From positions 806,001 through 870,000 of the forward strand of contig NZ_JAARML010000002.1 in NCBI RefSeq assembly GCF_011759375.1: 64,000 bases of DNA, read 5' to 3'. Below the pieces are notes generated by a model. It was not told where the DNA came from, ran no database searches, and saw only the letters and a program-made list of their open reading frames with translations. Positions 7,201 to 14,673 of this stretch are shown here, one piece after another (the stretch's first letter is position 1; the number at the start of each line of letters is the position of its first letter). A program made the translations under genes and the position numbers. Source of the stretch: Paraflavitalea devenefica (GTDB taxonomy: Bacteria; Bacteroidota; Bacteroidia; Chitinophagales; Chitinophagaceae).

Positions 7201-8587
7201 CGCCCGGAACAATGTATTTAATAACACTACAGGCAATACGGCCGGCAGCGGCACTTCCTTTACGCCTCCTTATTCCCTGACCATTGCTCCTGCTGCAGAG
7301 GTGAAAGCAGCCGTTACGGCCAGTTGTGGCGCCGGTGCTACTTTGCCATCACCCACTACCTGTGGTTGTGGTACGAATCCTACCACTTATACATTGACCA
7401 CTACAGCCAACCCGTCAGCAGGTGGTAGCATTACCCGCAGTCCGAATGCCACTACTTATAATGCCGGCACTGTGGTAACACTTACGGCTGTTCCGGCGAG
7501 TGGTTATACTTTCGTTAACTGGAGTGGTGGCGCCAGTGGCACCAGTACTACGACTACGGTTACCATGAATGCCAATACCAGCGTAACTGCCAACTTTACC
7601 AACAGCACAGGTGGCACTTATACCTTAACTACCACTGCCAATCCGGCTGCCGGTGGCACCATTACCCGTAGCCCCAATGCGAGTTCTTATACAGCGGGTA
7701 CGGTAGTGACTTTAACAGCTACACCTGCCAGTGGTTACTCCTTCAGCAATTGGAGTGGGGGAGCCAGTGGCACCAGCACTACCACTACCGTTACCATGAA
7801 TGCCAATACCAGTGTGACGGCTAACTTCGGCACCAGCTCTGGCGGTACTACTTTGCGCATCAATGATAAATCCGGCACCGGCACCGGTTATTGCAGTGCC
7901 GATGGATCAAGGCAAAATACCTATACGGGCGCCGATGGCGGTTATTATGTAAATCTCAGCAATTCCAGTGGTAAAGGCATTACCTGGGCCGTAAGGGCCG
8001 GCGCAGCGGGTACGTATACCTTGCGTTGGCGTTATGCCAATGCCGGTTCAGCCAGTGCTACTGTTGCACGGGTATTGGTGAATGGTGCGCAGGTCATTGC
8101 CAGTGTTGCCTTCCCCAAAACCACTACCTGGAGTACCTGGGTAAATACGGCTGATGTAACAGTAAGCTTGGTAGCCGGTACCAATAAAATAAGACTGGAA
8201 ACAACGGTTGCCGCAGAATTTGCCAATATAGACTGGATTGAGATCGTTGGTAACAATCCTACGGAAGCTTTGTGTAGTGGTGGAGTAGGCAGCAGAGTTG
8301 CTTCACAGGGGGCGACTATTCCGCTGGTGGATGAAGCGCCGGTAGTATTGCCCAACCCATCCCGTGGACAATCATCCCTGAAGCTCACGTTGGCTACGCA
8401 GCAGCAAATACGAGTGAACATCTATGCGACTGATGGCCGTATGGTGCAGCAACTGGTCAACAGGTTATTTGCAGCGGGTGTTCATTACCTGCCAATCTCC
8501 TATAAAGGATTGAAGGCGGGTGTGTACTTCATATCCGTGAACAATGGAACAAAATCAGATGTGGTGCAGAACCTGGTGATACAATAG
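4259..8587 (+). CDS. Secreted bimodular pectate lyase (PL9 + PL1) with T9SS sorting domain
   Basis: 1442 aa. Order of parts: signal peptide (1-20); PL9-type beta-helix (about 20-400; DNEDADGFAAKL, DDGWDLYTKS, KNGFKLGG); two InlB-type repeats (about 411-560; each YTLT...W.GdA/aSGT...vTANF); a CBM35-like module (about 565-710); a PL1 pectate lyase (about 725-1030) with VWIDHCD at D851/H852 and RMPRVRFG from R923; a second pair of InlB-type repeats and second CBM35-like module (about 1041-1340); and a T9SS C-terminal sorting domain (about 1360-1442, LPNPSRG...GLKAGVYFI). Both lyases cleave polygalacturonate by calcium-dependent beta-elimination. The ATG at 4259 is chosen over 4199 because the signal peptide begins there. 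The protein is probably surface-attached or released through T9SS. Confidence 0.85.
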   Translation: MKKNLCLLSCLLFAVMASFARQTLYVSPSGSASNSGTSISAPTTLQNAIATIAAGGTIYMRGGTYNITSTIVIAESNSGTSGATKKIFAYNGEVPVISFAGMAISTSNRGIVLDGSYWHFRGIIIESAGDNGLLLSGDNNTIESCIFRRNADSGLQLSRYNTSYNSISQWPSNNLILNCEAYDNKDPDNEDADGFAAKLTSGNGNVFRNCVSHHNIDDGWDLYTKSDTGPIGAVTLEGCIAHSNGVLTDGSSSGNGDKNGFKLGGEDISVNHIVRRCIAFNNGKHGFTYNRNLGTIEVTNNTGYNNTERNFNFDGGTSVFKNNLSYLSGSNDRIIGTATAPNAFQGASGSFTVTAADFVSLSPGANASPVSSGFLNLANGSDLINSGVTSTGITYNGAAPDLGAIESGATTTTYTLTTSASPAAGGSVTRSPNATTYNSGTVVTLTAAAASGYTFTGWSGDATGTSTSVTVTMNSNKTVTANFTNSTGGTYTLTTTANPAAGGTIARSPNTSSYAAGTVVTLTATPASGYSFSNWSGGASGTSTTTTVTMNANTSVTANFSTNSGGTTLRINDKSGTGTGYCSADGSRQNTYTGADGGYYVNLSNSSGKGITWAVRAGAAGTYTLRWRYANAGSASATSARVLVNGVQVIASVAFPKTTTWSTWVNTADVTITLVAGTNKIRLETTVAAEFANIDWIEIVGNNPTEALCSGAVGSKLMVANEAPENALLAAADACAPVGWATQNGGTTGGGNATPVTVSTLANLTSQANGSGSRVIYVSGTLGAGVGTRVRVAANTTIIGLPGATLYGGFDVRGNNVIIRNMIVRGPGAVDVDGVDCINIDGSGTTNVWIDHCDIYDGQDGNLDITNGASYISVTWTKFHYTGASSNHQFCNLIGNSDSKTSDRGRLKVTMMYNWWTTGCVERMPRVRFGEVHVVNNLFDSPQADYCVRAGIEANLLVESNYFDGVNQPIDFFENDFTAITARNNVFNNTTGNTAGSGTSFTPPYSLTIAPAAEVKAAVTASCGAGATLPSPTTCGCGTNPTTYTLTTTANPSAGGSITRSPNATTYNAGTVVTLTAVPASGYTFVNWSGGASGTSTTTTVTMNANTSVTANFTNSTGGTYTLTTTANPAAGGTITRSPNASSYTAGTVVTLTATPASGYSFSNWSGGASGTSTTTTVTMNANTSVTANFGTSSGGTTLRINDKSGTGTGYCSADGSRQNTYTGADGGYYVNLSNSSGKGITWAVRAGAAGTYTLRWRYANAGSASATVARVLVNGAQVIASVAFPKTTTWSTWVNTADVTVSLVAGTNKIRLETTVAAEFANIDWIEIVGNNPTEALCSGGVGSRVASQGATIPLVDEAPVVLPNPSRGQSSLKLTLATQQQIRVNIYATDGRMVQQLVNRLFAAGVHYLPISYKGLKAGVYFISVNNGTKSDVVQNLVIQ
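5492..6390 (+). repeat. Internal duplication, copy 1
   Basis: This segment, encoding two InlB-type repeats plus one CBM35-like module, recurs at 7382-8280 with the same length (899 nt), no indel and very high nucleotide identity, especially over the CBM part. The two copies flank the PL1 domain. Confidence 0.85.
7382..8280 (+). repeat. Internal duplication, copy 2
   Basis: Second copy of the 899-nt segment at 5492-6390. The differences are mostly third-position changes, which implies a recent duplication or ongoing gene conversion under protein-level selection. Confidence 0.85.
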
Positions 8588-8611
8588 TTCCTGTACAAGT
8601 GTCTATAAACT

Positions 8612-8653
8612 TTGAGGGTTTAGCCTGGCTGTTGTGCCGGGCTAAACCCTCAA
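8612..8653. terminator. Hairpin between pectate lyase and the small leftward gene
   Basis: TTGAGGGTTTAGCC (8612-8625) pairs perfectly with GGCTAAACCCTCAA (8640-8653). The following bases are AT-rich (TATTTAAT) but not a clean T-run. The position between two converging genes suggests a bidirectional terminator. Confidence 0.6.
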
Positions 8654-8673
8654 TATTTAATACAGAATGCTCT

Positions 8674-8853
8674 TTATTTTTTTGTTACAGGAGGAAGCAA
8701 CTTTGCTTTTTTCAGAATTTCATTAGCCCTGGCGAGTTTCTGGGGAAAGTTGTACGTGGCGTCATCTAAAATGCCTTTAAAAACGATCTTTTCCTCATCC
8801 GTAAGATGAATGCGTTTTGCAAAAGATGTTATTTTCTTTTTCTTCATTGGCAT
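8674..8853 (-). CDS. Small basic protein (59 aa), partner of the DUF6934-like gene
   Basis: 59 aa beginning MPMKKKKITSFAKRIHLTDEEK and ending LPPVTKK; an alternative start is the second Met at 8847. It is highly basic at both ends with a helical centre (LTDEEKIVFKGILDDATYNF, ARANEILKKAKLL). The start lies 8 nt after the stop of the 161-aa gene, so the two form a compact pair. I do not recognise the family; the shape and pairing resemble the small antitoxin or regulator of a two-gene module, but that is inference. Confidence 0.6.
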   Translation of the reverse strand: MPMKKKKITSFAKRIHLTDEEKIVFKGILDDATYNFPQKLARANEILKKAKLLPPVTKK

Positions 8854-8861
8854 ACGTAAAG

Positions 8862-9347
8862 TTAAGTAATTCTTTGAATAAAGTAAAGATTGTATATGTA
8901 GAGCTCGTTTGGATTAAACGGCTCTTCTACTAACGAATCTATTCTAAAGCCTGTGATTTTGAAGTGGTTAGAGAACTCATGGTAATAATTTTTTAAGATT
9001 CTTCCATAGAGTCTTGTCCTTCCTTCGGTGCTGCCTTCAAAGAAAATTTTGATATTGGGGCGGGAAAGCGTGTATTCCTCTATGATTTTTATTATTGTGG
9101 ACATCACCATGCCCATATCTCCATTATTGGAGTTTGCCTGATCACTAAGAGTTCCATCCGCTAATAAATCACCAAAGCCAAGGGCGACAATATTCTTTAT
9201 TTCTGTTTGAATGAATTCTACACGTTTTACAATGTTGTTATTGCCTATACTTACAAATTCGTAGGTTGACTCACCGCATTTACGATACGGATACGCTGGT
9301 TTTCTCATACGCTGATTTTCGCAATAGTTAGATTGGTTCAATACCAT
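8862..9347 (-). CDS. DUF6934-like protein
   Basis: 161 aa. The core VEFIQTEIKNIVALGFGDLLADGTLSD...NSNNGDMGMVMSTIIKIIEEYT...IKIFFEGSTEGRTRLYGRILKNYY matches what I know of the DUF6934 family, common in Bacteroidota and of unknown function. Translation may start at Met14 (9308, MRKPAYPYRK), where family members usually begin; the first 13 residues look unlike the family. It is followed by the 59-aa gene, a pairing I associate with toxin-antitoxin-like modules, although no toxin activity can be read from the sequence. Confidence 0.65.
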   Translation of the reverse strand: MVLNQSNYCENQRMRKPAYPYRKCGESTYEFVSIGNNNIVKRVEFIQTEIKNIVALGFGDLLADGTLSDQANSNNGDMGMVMSTIIKIIEEYTLSRPNIKIFFEGSTEGRTRLYGRILKNYYHEFSNHFKITGFRIDSLVEEPFNPNELYIYNLYFIQRIT

Positions 9348-9477
9348 GCTACTATCGGATCAATCAGAGCCAGTTAAATAATGTATCCGGAGGTAATAAA
9401 CGTTATATGGACGTGTGTAGATGTTTGAAAGCAATATATTTTAAAGCCAAGTGTTCACGACTACCAGTTGCCATGTT

Positions 9478-10212
9478 TTATGGCAATTTCGCTACCAATC
9501 CTTCCGGCAGCAAGCGCAGGATATTGTAAATGATCTTCCATTTGAAGCCGGGTACTATGGTAAAGCGGTTGGGCGGCTGTACAATGGTCTTTGCAATAAA
9601 GATGGGTTCCAGCATCAGGGATTGAGGAAGATCGAGGTGGGCAGTCATTTTGCTGCGGATATAACCGGCTACAATGGCATTGACCCTAATCTTGCGGGTG
9701 GAGAGATGTTGGCGCAGTCCGGCCAGGTAAGTAGTAAACGCAGCTTTGGTGCTGCCATATACAAAATTGCTTTTCCTGCCACGTACACCCGATAAGGAAC
9801 TAAGGCCAATGATCCTTTCCAGGTGATGATTGGAGGCATCCATAGCAATGATGTTCAAAATAGATACCGCACCACAATAATGCACCTGCATCATTTGATA
9901 AGCGCCTTTCCAGTTCACCAACGCTTCCTCATTGGTAACCTGGAAGCCGGCGGCATACACAACGATGTGTGGCTTGGCCGGCAGGCTATCATAAAATGCC
10001 TGGTGTGTATCAAAGGCTACTGCATCAAAATGCCGAACCTGCACCTGTTCCCCGGCGGTAATATTGTCCCTGACAAAACGCTCCAGCTCACCGGTACTGC
10101 GGGAGGCGGCTACTACTGTATGGCCTTGCGCTACGTATAACTTTATAGCTTGTTTCGCCACATCGGAATTGGCGCCCAGGATGAGAATGTGCTTGCGTGC
10201 TGGTGTGTGCAT
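9478..10212 (-). CDS. Short-chain dehydrogenase/reductase
   Basis: 244 aa. A Rossmann nucleotide-binding start (ILILGANSDVAKQAIKLY, a GxxSDxA variant of TGxxxGIG), VVYAAGF in place of NNAG, an LSSLSGVRG serine motif and YGSTKAAF for the catalytic YxxxK give the SDR tetrad. The hydrophobic C-terminus (IIYNILRLLPEGLVAKLP) resembles SDRs acting on lipid-like substrates, such as decaprenylphosphoryl-type or acyl reductases. The gene is divergent from the Gfo/Idh gene at 10320. The substrate is unknown. Confidence 0.8.
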   Translation of the reverse strand: MHTPARKHILILGANSDVAKQAIKLYVAQGHTVVAASRSTGELERFVRDNITAGEQVQVRHFDAVAFDTHQAFYDSLPAKPHIVVYAAGFQVTNEEALVNWKGAYQMMQVHYCGAVSILNIIAMDASNHHLERIIGLSSLSGVRGRKSNFVYGSTKAAFTTYLAGLRQHLSTRKIRVNAIVAGYIRSKMTAHLDLPQSLMLEPIFIAKTIVQPPNRFTIVPGFKWKIIYNILRLLPEGLVAKLP

Positions 10213-10319
10213 GGGCGCAAAGATAATGTTCCGGCAGCTTGCGGCCGGGACCCTGAAAAACTCCCTGTTGCATTCATGACTTCTTTCCTATTTTTAGGGC
10301 TTGTACTAAAACAATTACA

Positions 10320-11315
10320 ATGGGCAAGGTTATACGCTGGGGAATATTGGGTAGTGGACATATCGCTAAAAAATTTGCTGCCGATCTTATGCTGGTAAAA
10401 GATGCCCGGCTGGTGGCTGTGGGCTCCAGGAGCATGGTAAAAGCCACTGCTTTTGCAGACGCTTTCCCGGTAGATCATCAGCACGATAGTTATGAGGCGC
10501 TGGCAGCCGACCCCGAAGTGGATGTTATATACATTGCTACGCCGCATAGCCTGCATTATGAAAATGTTTTATTGTGCCTGCAGCATGGCAAGGCTGTATT
10601 GTGTGAGAAACCTTTTGCCCTCAACAGCCGGCAAACCAGGGCCATGATTGAGCTGGCGAGGGAAAAGAAAGTATTCCTGATGGAGGCCCTGTGGTCTGCC
10701 TTCCTGCCGCAGTACATCAAAGTGCAGGAGTTGCTGCGTGCAGGTAAATTGGGCACAGTAAAGAGTGTATTGGCCAGCTTTGGCTTCAGGCCCGGTACAT
10801 CTCCCAACGCACGGCTGTATGATCCTGCATTAGGGGGTGGTTCGTTGCTGGATATTGGCATCTACAATGTTTTCATGGCTATGAGTGTGCTGGGCAGGCC
10901 GGATGTTATAGAAGCCAGTATGACGCCTGCGGCTACCGGGGTGGATGAACAATGTGCTGTATTGTTCAAATACAAGGATGGCGCCATGGCCCAGTTGTTC
11001 TCCACTTTTGCTACCGACCTGGCCACAGAAGCAGACATTTGCGGCACTGCAGGACGCCTGAAGCTGACTACCCGCTTTTTTGATACCGCTGCCCGTATCG
11101 AGTTTTACCCGGGCAGACTGGATACCCTTGAAGTGATAGAAGTACCCAAAGAAGAAGGTTTTGGCTACCAGTATGAAGCCAGGCATGTGAATGAATGCCT
11201 GCAAAAAGGGCTTACCGAAAGTCCTGTCAGGAGCCTGGATGATACACTGGCATTGATGGAGGTGCTGGATGCCATCCGGCAGGCGGCCGGAATAAAATAT
11301 GCTGCTGATGAATAA
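10320..11315 (+). CDS. Gfo/Idh/MocA family oxidoreductase
   Basis: 331 aa. The N-terminal NAD(P)-binding domain (IRWGILGSGHIAKKFAADL) and the family motif CEKPFALN with the catalytic lysine are present. The C-terminal domain (GGGSLLDIGIYNVFMAMSVLG) has the D..Y/H..D pattern of dimeric dihydrodiol/xylose dehydrogenase-like members. The protein is cytoplasmic and probably oxidises or reduces a sugar or dihydrodiol with NAD(P). It stands alone, divergent from the SDR gene. Confidence 0.85.
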   Translation: MGKVIRWGILGSGHIAKKFAADLMLVKDARLVAVGSRSMVKATAFADAFPVDHQHDSYEALAADPEVDVIYIATPHSLHYENVLLCLQHGKAVLCEKPFALNSRQTRAMIELAREKKVFLMEALWSAFLPQYIKVQELLRAGKLGTVKSVLASFGFRPGTSPNARLYDPALGGGSLLDIGIYNVFMAMSVLGRPDVIEASMTPAATGVDEQCAVLFKYKDGAMAQLFSTFATDLATEADICGTAGRLKLTTRFFDTAARIEFYPGRLDTLEVIEVPKEEGFGYQYEARHVNECLQKGLTESPVRSLDDTLALMEVLDAIRQAAGIKYAADE

Positions 11316-11365
11316 GAATTACCTTTGACCAGTATTGAAGATTACATTGTAACAGTTAACAGAAT

Positions 11366-12202
11366 ATGATAAAGGTAGGGGAGTATAATACATTAAAAGT
11401 AATCCGGACAGTTGATTTTGGCGTGTACCTCGAAGATGGGGGCGATGGCATCCTGCTGCCCAAACGTTTTGTGCCACGGGGTACCAAAGAGGGAGATGAA
11501 TTGGAGGTATTTGTGTACCATGATTCAGAGCAGCGGTTGATCGCCACCACGCAAAAACCTTTGGGGGTAGTAGGCGATATCGTGATGCTGGAAGTAGTAT
11601 CTGTTACACCCCAGGGCGCCTTTATGGACTGGGGACTGATGAAAGACATCTTCGTTCCCAAATCCAAGCAACTGATGGGCATGCGGCCCGGTGGCAGGTA
11701 CCTGGTGAAAATATACATTGATGAACAAACAGGCCGTGTGGCTGCCACGGAGAAACTGGAACCCTTTCTCAGTAATGAGGAACTTACCGTGAAGGAAATG
11801 GATATGGTTGACCTTACGGTATGGCGGCGTACGGATATTGGCTATGTGATGATCATTAACCACCGGCATACCGGTGTATTGCACTTCAATGAGATCTACC
11901 GCCACATTTCGGAAGGCTATGTTTTCAAAGGATATATCAAGCAAATCTCTGCGGATAATAAGATTGATGTGGTAATTGGCAAGCCCGGCTACCAGCGGGT
12001 GGAAGATGAGGCGACCAAAGTAATGCGCCTGCTGAAAGAAAACAATGGTTACCTGCCGTATAATGATAAGTCATCGCCCGATGAGATATACAGCTTCTTC
12101 GGTATGAGCAAGAAGACCTTTAAAATGACTACCGGTGGACTGTACAAACAACGCAAGATTGAGTTTACCTCCACCGGTATTAAAGCTACAGAAGGAGATT
12201 GA
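11366..12202 (+). CDS. CvfB-like S1 RNA-binding protein
   Basis: 278 aa. Successive S1-type OB folds are visible (GEYNTLKVIRTVDFGVYLEDGG...ILLPKRFVP; PQGAFMDWGLMKDIFVPKSKQ; ISEGYVFKGYIKQISADNKIDVVIG) followed by a winged-helix-like C-terminus (FFGMSKKTFKMTTGGLYKQRKIEFTSTGI). This is the architecture of CvfB/YitL, an RNA-binding protein linked to virulence and translation regulation in Firmicutes. Its stop codon directly abuts that of the convergent fabF gene, with no spacer. Confidence 0.85.
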   Translation: MIKVGEYNTLKVIRTVDFGVYLEDGGDGILLPKRFVPRGTKEGDELEVFVYHDSEQRLIATTQKPLGVVGDIVMLEVVSVTPQGAFMDWGLMKDIFVPKSKQLMGMRPGGRYLVKIYIDEQTGRVAATEKLEPFLSNEELTVKEMDMVDLTVWRRTDIGYVMIINHRHTGVLHFNEIYRHISEGYVFKGYIKQISADNKIDVVIGKPGYQRVEDEATKVMRLLKENNGYLPYNDKSSPDEIYSFFGMSKKTFKMTTGGLYKQRKIEFTSTGIKATEGD

Positions 12203-13441
12203 TTATATTTTCTTAAATACCACGATCCCATTATGGCCGCCGAAGCCAAAGGTGTTGCTCATGGCTACATCCACCTTCTTTTCGATGGCCTTACCACTCA
12301 CAATCTGCATCCAGCCAGGTATGGCAGGATCCGGATCAGTAAGATTGATCGTAGGCGGCACCAGGGAATTCTTAATGCTCAGGATAGCGGCAATAGCTTC
12401 TATGGCACCGGCGCCTCCCAGCAAATGTCCGGTCATAGACTTGGTGGCGCTGATGGATAAATTGTCTTTATCGGTAAACAAACGGGCAACGGCTGCTACT
12501 TCACTCAGGTCGCCTACAGGAGTAGACGTTGCATGCGTGTTGAGGTAGTCCACATCGCCAGTATTCAACTCCGCATCTTCCAGCGCGAATTTCATGGCCA
12601 TATAGGCGCCCAGCCCTTCGGGGTGAGTGGCTGTCATGTGATAAGCATCGGCTGTCATGGCAGCGCCGGCCAGCTCTGCATGGATGGTGGCGCCTCTTTG
12701 TTTGGCATGCTCATATTCTTCCAGCACCAGGGCGCCGGCGCCTTCACCCATTACAAATCCATCCCTGTTCACATCAAAAGGACGCGAGGCCGCAGAAGGA
12801 TCATCATTGCGGGTAGACAATGCTTTCATGGAACTGAACCCACCTATGGAGGCTTCGGTAATGGGCGCTTCTGAACCACCGGTGATCATCACTTTGGCTT
12901 TGCCCCAGCGGATATAATTAAAAGCATCCATGATCGCTGTATTGGAAGTGGCGCAGGCCGATACGGTGGCATAATTGATGCCCATTAACCCGTATTTCAT
13001 GGAGATGAGCCCGGCTGCTATGTTCACAATGATCTTGGGACAGAAATAAGGACTGAAACGGGGTGTGAAATTGCCGGTTGCATATTCCTTCACCTGCTCT
13101 TCGAATGTTTGCATGCCGCCATTCCCGGAACCCCAGATAACGCCGGTGGCAAAAGGGTCCATCTTGCTGAAATCAATGCCGGCATCCTTGATTGCCTGGT
13201 CGGCTGCCACCAGGGCATATTGGGTAAAAGGGTCTGTTTTACGAATGTCTGCTTTGTCCAGGAAGTCAGCGGCGTTAAAGCCCTTGAGCTCACAGGCAAA
13301 TTTCGTTTTGAAGAGCGTAGGATCGAAGCGGGTAATGCCTCCTGCGCCACTCTTTCCATCAAATAAATTACGGCCAAAGGTGGCCACATCATTGCCCAGG
13401 GGAGTAAGGGCGCCCAGGCCGGTAATCACGACTCTTTTCAT
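12203..13441 (-). CDS. fabF: Beta-ketoacyl-ACP synthase II
   Basis: 412 aa, full length for the family. The active-site cysteine is C163 in VSACATSN, and the two histidines are in NTHATSTPVGD and SMTGHLLGGAGA, giving the Cys-His-His triad of elongating condensing enzymes. It condenses malonyl-ACP with acyl-ACP in fatty acid synthesis in the cytoplasm. There is no acyl carrier protein gene beside it here, so it may be an extra copy rather than the housekeeping one, but nothing in the sequence is degenerate. Confidence 0.9.
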   Translation of the reverse strand: MKRVVITGLGALTPLGNDVATFGRNLFDGKSGAGGITRFDPTLFKTKFACELKGFNAADFLDKADIRKTDPFTQYALVAADQAIKDAGIDFSKMDPFATGVIWGSGNGGMQTFEEQVKEYATGNFTPRFSPYFCPKIIVNIAAGLISMKYGLMGINYATVSACATSNTAIMDAFNYIRWGKAKVMITGGSEAPITEASIGGFSSMKALSTRNDDPSAASRPFDVNRDGFVMGEGAGALVLEEYEHAKQRGATIHAELAGAAMTADAYHMTATHPEGLGAYMAMKFALEDAELNTGDVDYLNTHATSTPVGDLSEVAAVARLFTDKDNLSISATKSMTGHLLGGAGAIEAIAAILSIKNSLVPPTINLTDPDPAIPGWMQIVSGKAIEKKVDVAMSNTFGFGGHNGIVVFKKI

Positions 13442-13502
13442 AAATTAAACCACCTGTATTTTACAAGTGAATAGCGAATGTACAAAATAAGAAATAGATC
13501 TG

Positions 13503-13530
13503 TTGCCTGACTCTATTTCCGATAGATTTG
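13503..13530 (+). promoter_or_regulatory. Bacteroidota-type promoter for the 344-aa gene
   Basis: TTG at 13503-13505 and TAGATTTG at 13523-13530, with a 17-bp spacer, match the TTG / TAnnTTTG consensus. The start site would lie about 65 nt before the ATG at 13602. Confidence 0.55.
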
Positions 13531-13601
13531 TAATTATACGGCCGGTACATTATTTTCGTCTTTAACAGGTATCCCTAAGGTAGACCCCTAAAACGATTGA
13601 T

Positions 13602-14636
13602 ATGTACTTATCCTGCAAATTGATGGCTGTTGCTATATGTCTGCTCTGCACTTTAGCTGCCAATTCCCAACGTCATAAAGAAGACTTTTCCATTGTGCCG
13701 CCCGAGCAAAAAGTGGCCAATAGCCTGTACAATCATTGCCGGTTTATTGACGGCCGGAGGGATACTGCTGATATGGGCATCGTACAACTGGGCGCTTTTA
13801 ACAGGAAGGCCAGGGTGCAGCCGGAGAAGCCCATTGGTCAGCAGGTACAAACTGTTTTTGACCAGCTTATTGATTCGTCTGCGAAAGAAGGGGAGTTCGT
13901 TTTTTTACTGCGCAACCTGAGCTTTGCCGAAGTGACGAAGGCCACCAGCGAAAAAGGCTATGTTTACCTGCGGGCAAATGCATTTGCCCAAACCGCTGAA
14001 GGGTACAAGCCTCTGGGCAGGATAGATACCGTTGTTTTGGTGAAGTCATTCGATGTTACCCGTGCTATGTTCAGGCGGGGAAGTAAAGCCATTACTGAGT
14101 TCATCGGCCAGCATATGGTGCAGACGCCTGACAGCGGACTATTGTATAACCTGGCAGAAGTAATGGCCCTGGACAGTTTGGAGAAGCGCCAGTTGCCTGT
14201 TTACAATACCGTTACTTATACAGAAGGGGTTTATAAAAGTTTTGCTGCTTTTTTACAACAACAACCGGAGATCACGAATGCAGCCATCAAGGTAAACAAA
14301 GAAGCTGTCCCTGCAACGGTGAAAATAATGAATGAAGCAGGTAAGCAGGAAAAGATAAAATCAAAAGAACTGTATGCACTGGTGTACCAGGGTAAACCTT
14401 ATATCGCTACAGATTATGGGTATTACCCGCTGGAGAAAAAAGAGGATGATTTTTATTTTACAGGCAAGGCCAAAGTGAATGCCAATAGTGGTGATATTAT
14501 GATGGCCAGCTTTTTCTTTGGTATCATTGGTGGGTTGCTGGCCTCTTCTGGCCACGATGCACTGTTTTATATGAAAGTTGACCATGTGGGAGGTGGCTTT
14601 GTGCGCATCAGGGAGATACCGGTGCCTGTACAGTAA
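13602..14636 (+). CDS. Secreted protein of unknown function
   Basis: 344 aa with a signal peptide (MYLSCKLMAVAICLLCTLAANSQ). The mature part has no family I recognise. Visible features are an early cysteine (NHCRFIDGRRDTADMGIVQLGAF), a mixed alpha/beta middle, and a glycine-rich hydrophobic stretch near the C-terminus (MMASFFFGIIGGLLASSG) that could be a membrane segment, placing most of the chain in the periplasm. It precedes the kinase gene by 37 nt and may be co-transcribed with it, making an accessory sensing role possible but unproven. Confidence 0.6.
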   Translation: MYLSCKLMAVAICLLCTLAANSQRHKEDFSIVPPEQKVANSLYNHCRFIDGRRDTADMGIVQLGAFNRKARVQPEKPIGQQVQTVFDQLIDSSAKEGEFVFLLRNLSFAEVTKATSEKGYVYLRANAFAQTAEGYKPLGRIDTVVLVKSFDVTRAMFRRGSKAITEFIGQHMVQTPDSGLLYNLAEVMALDSLEKRQLPVYNTVTYTEGVYKSFAAFLQQQPEITNAAIKVNKEAVPATVKIMNEAGKQEKIKSKELYALVYQGKPYIATDYGYYPLEKKEDDFYFTGKAKVNANSGDIMMASFFFGIIGGLLASSGHDALFYMKVDHVGGGFVRIREIPVPVQ

Positions 14637-14673
14637 GTACGGCAGAAAAGCATAATCTCGTTATATTTAGGGC

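Noticed and set aside
9468..9486. TTGCCAT/ATGGCAA palindrome at the SDR stop codon
   Set aside because: A 7-bp stem without a T-run could arise by chance; evidence for a terminator or operator is too weak.
9409..9540. Short rightward ORF after GGAGG at about 9391
   Set aside because: The spacing is too wide for a Shine-Dalgarno site, the ORF runs into the SDR gene on the other strand, and no motif is visible.
9451..9795. 114-aa rightward ORF opposite the SDR gene
   Set aside because: The opposite strand encodes a complete SDR with the Rossmann and YxxxK motifs.
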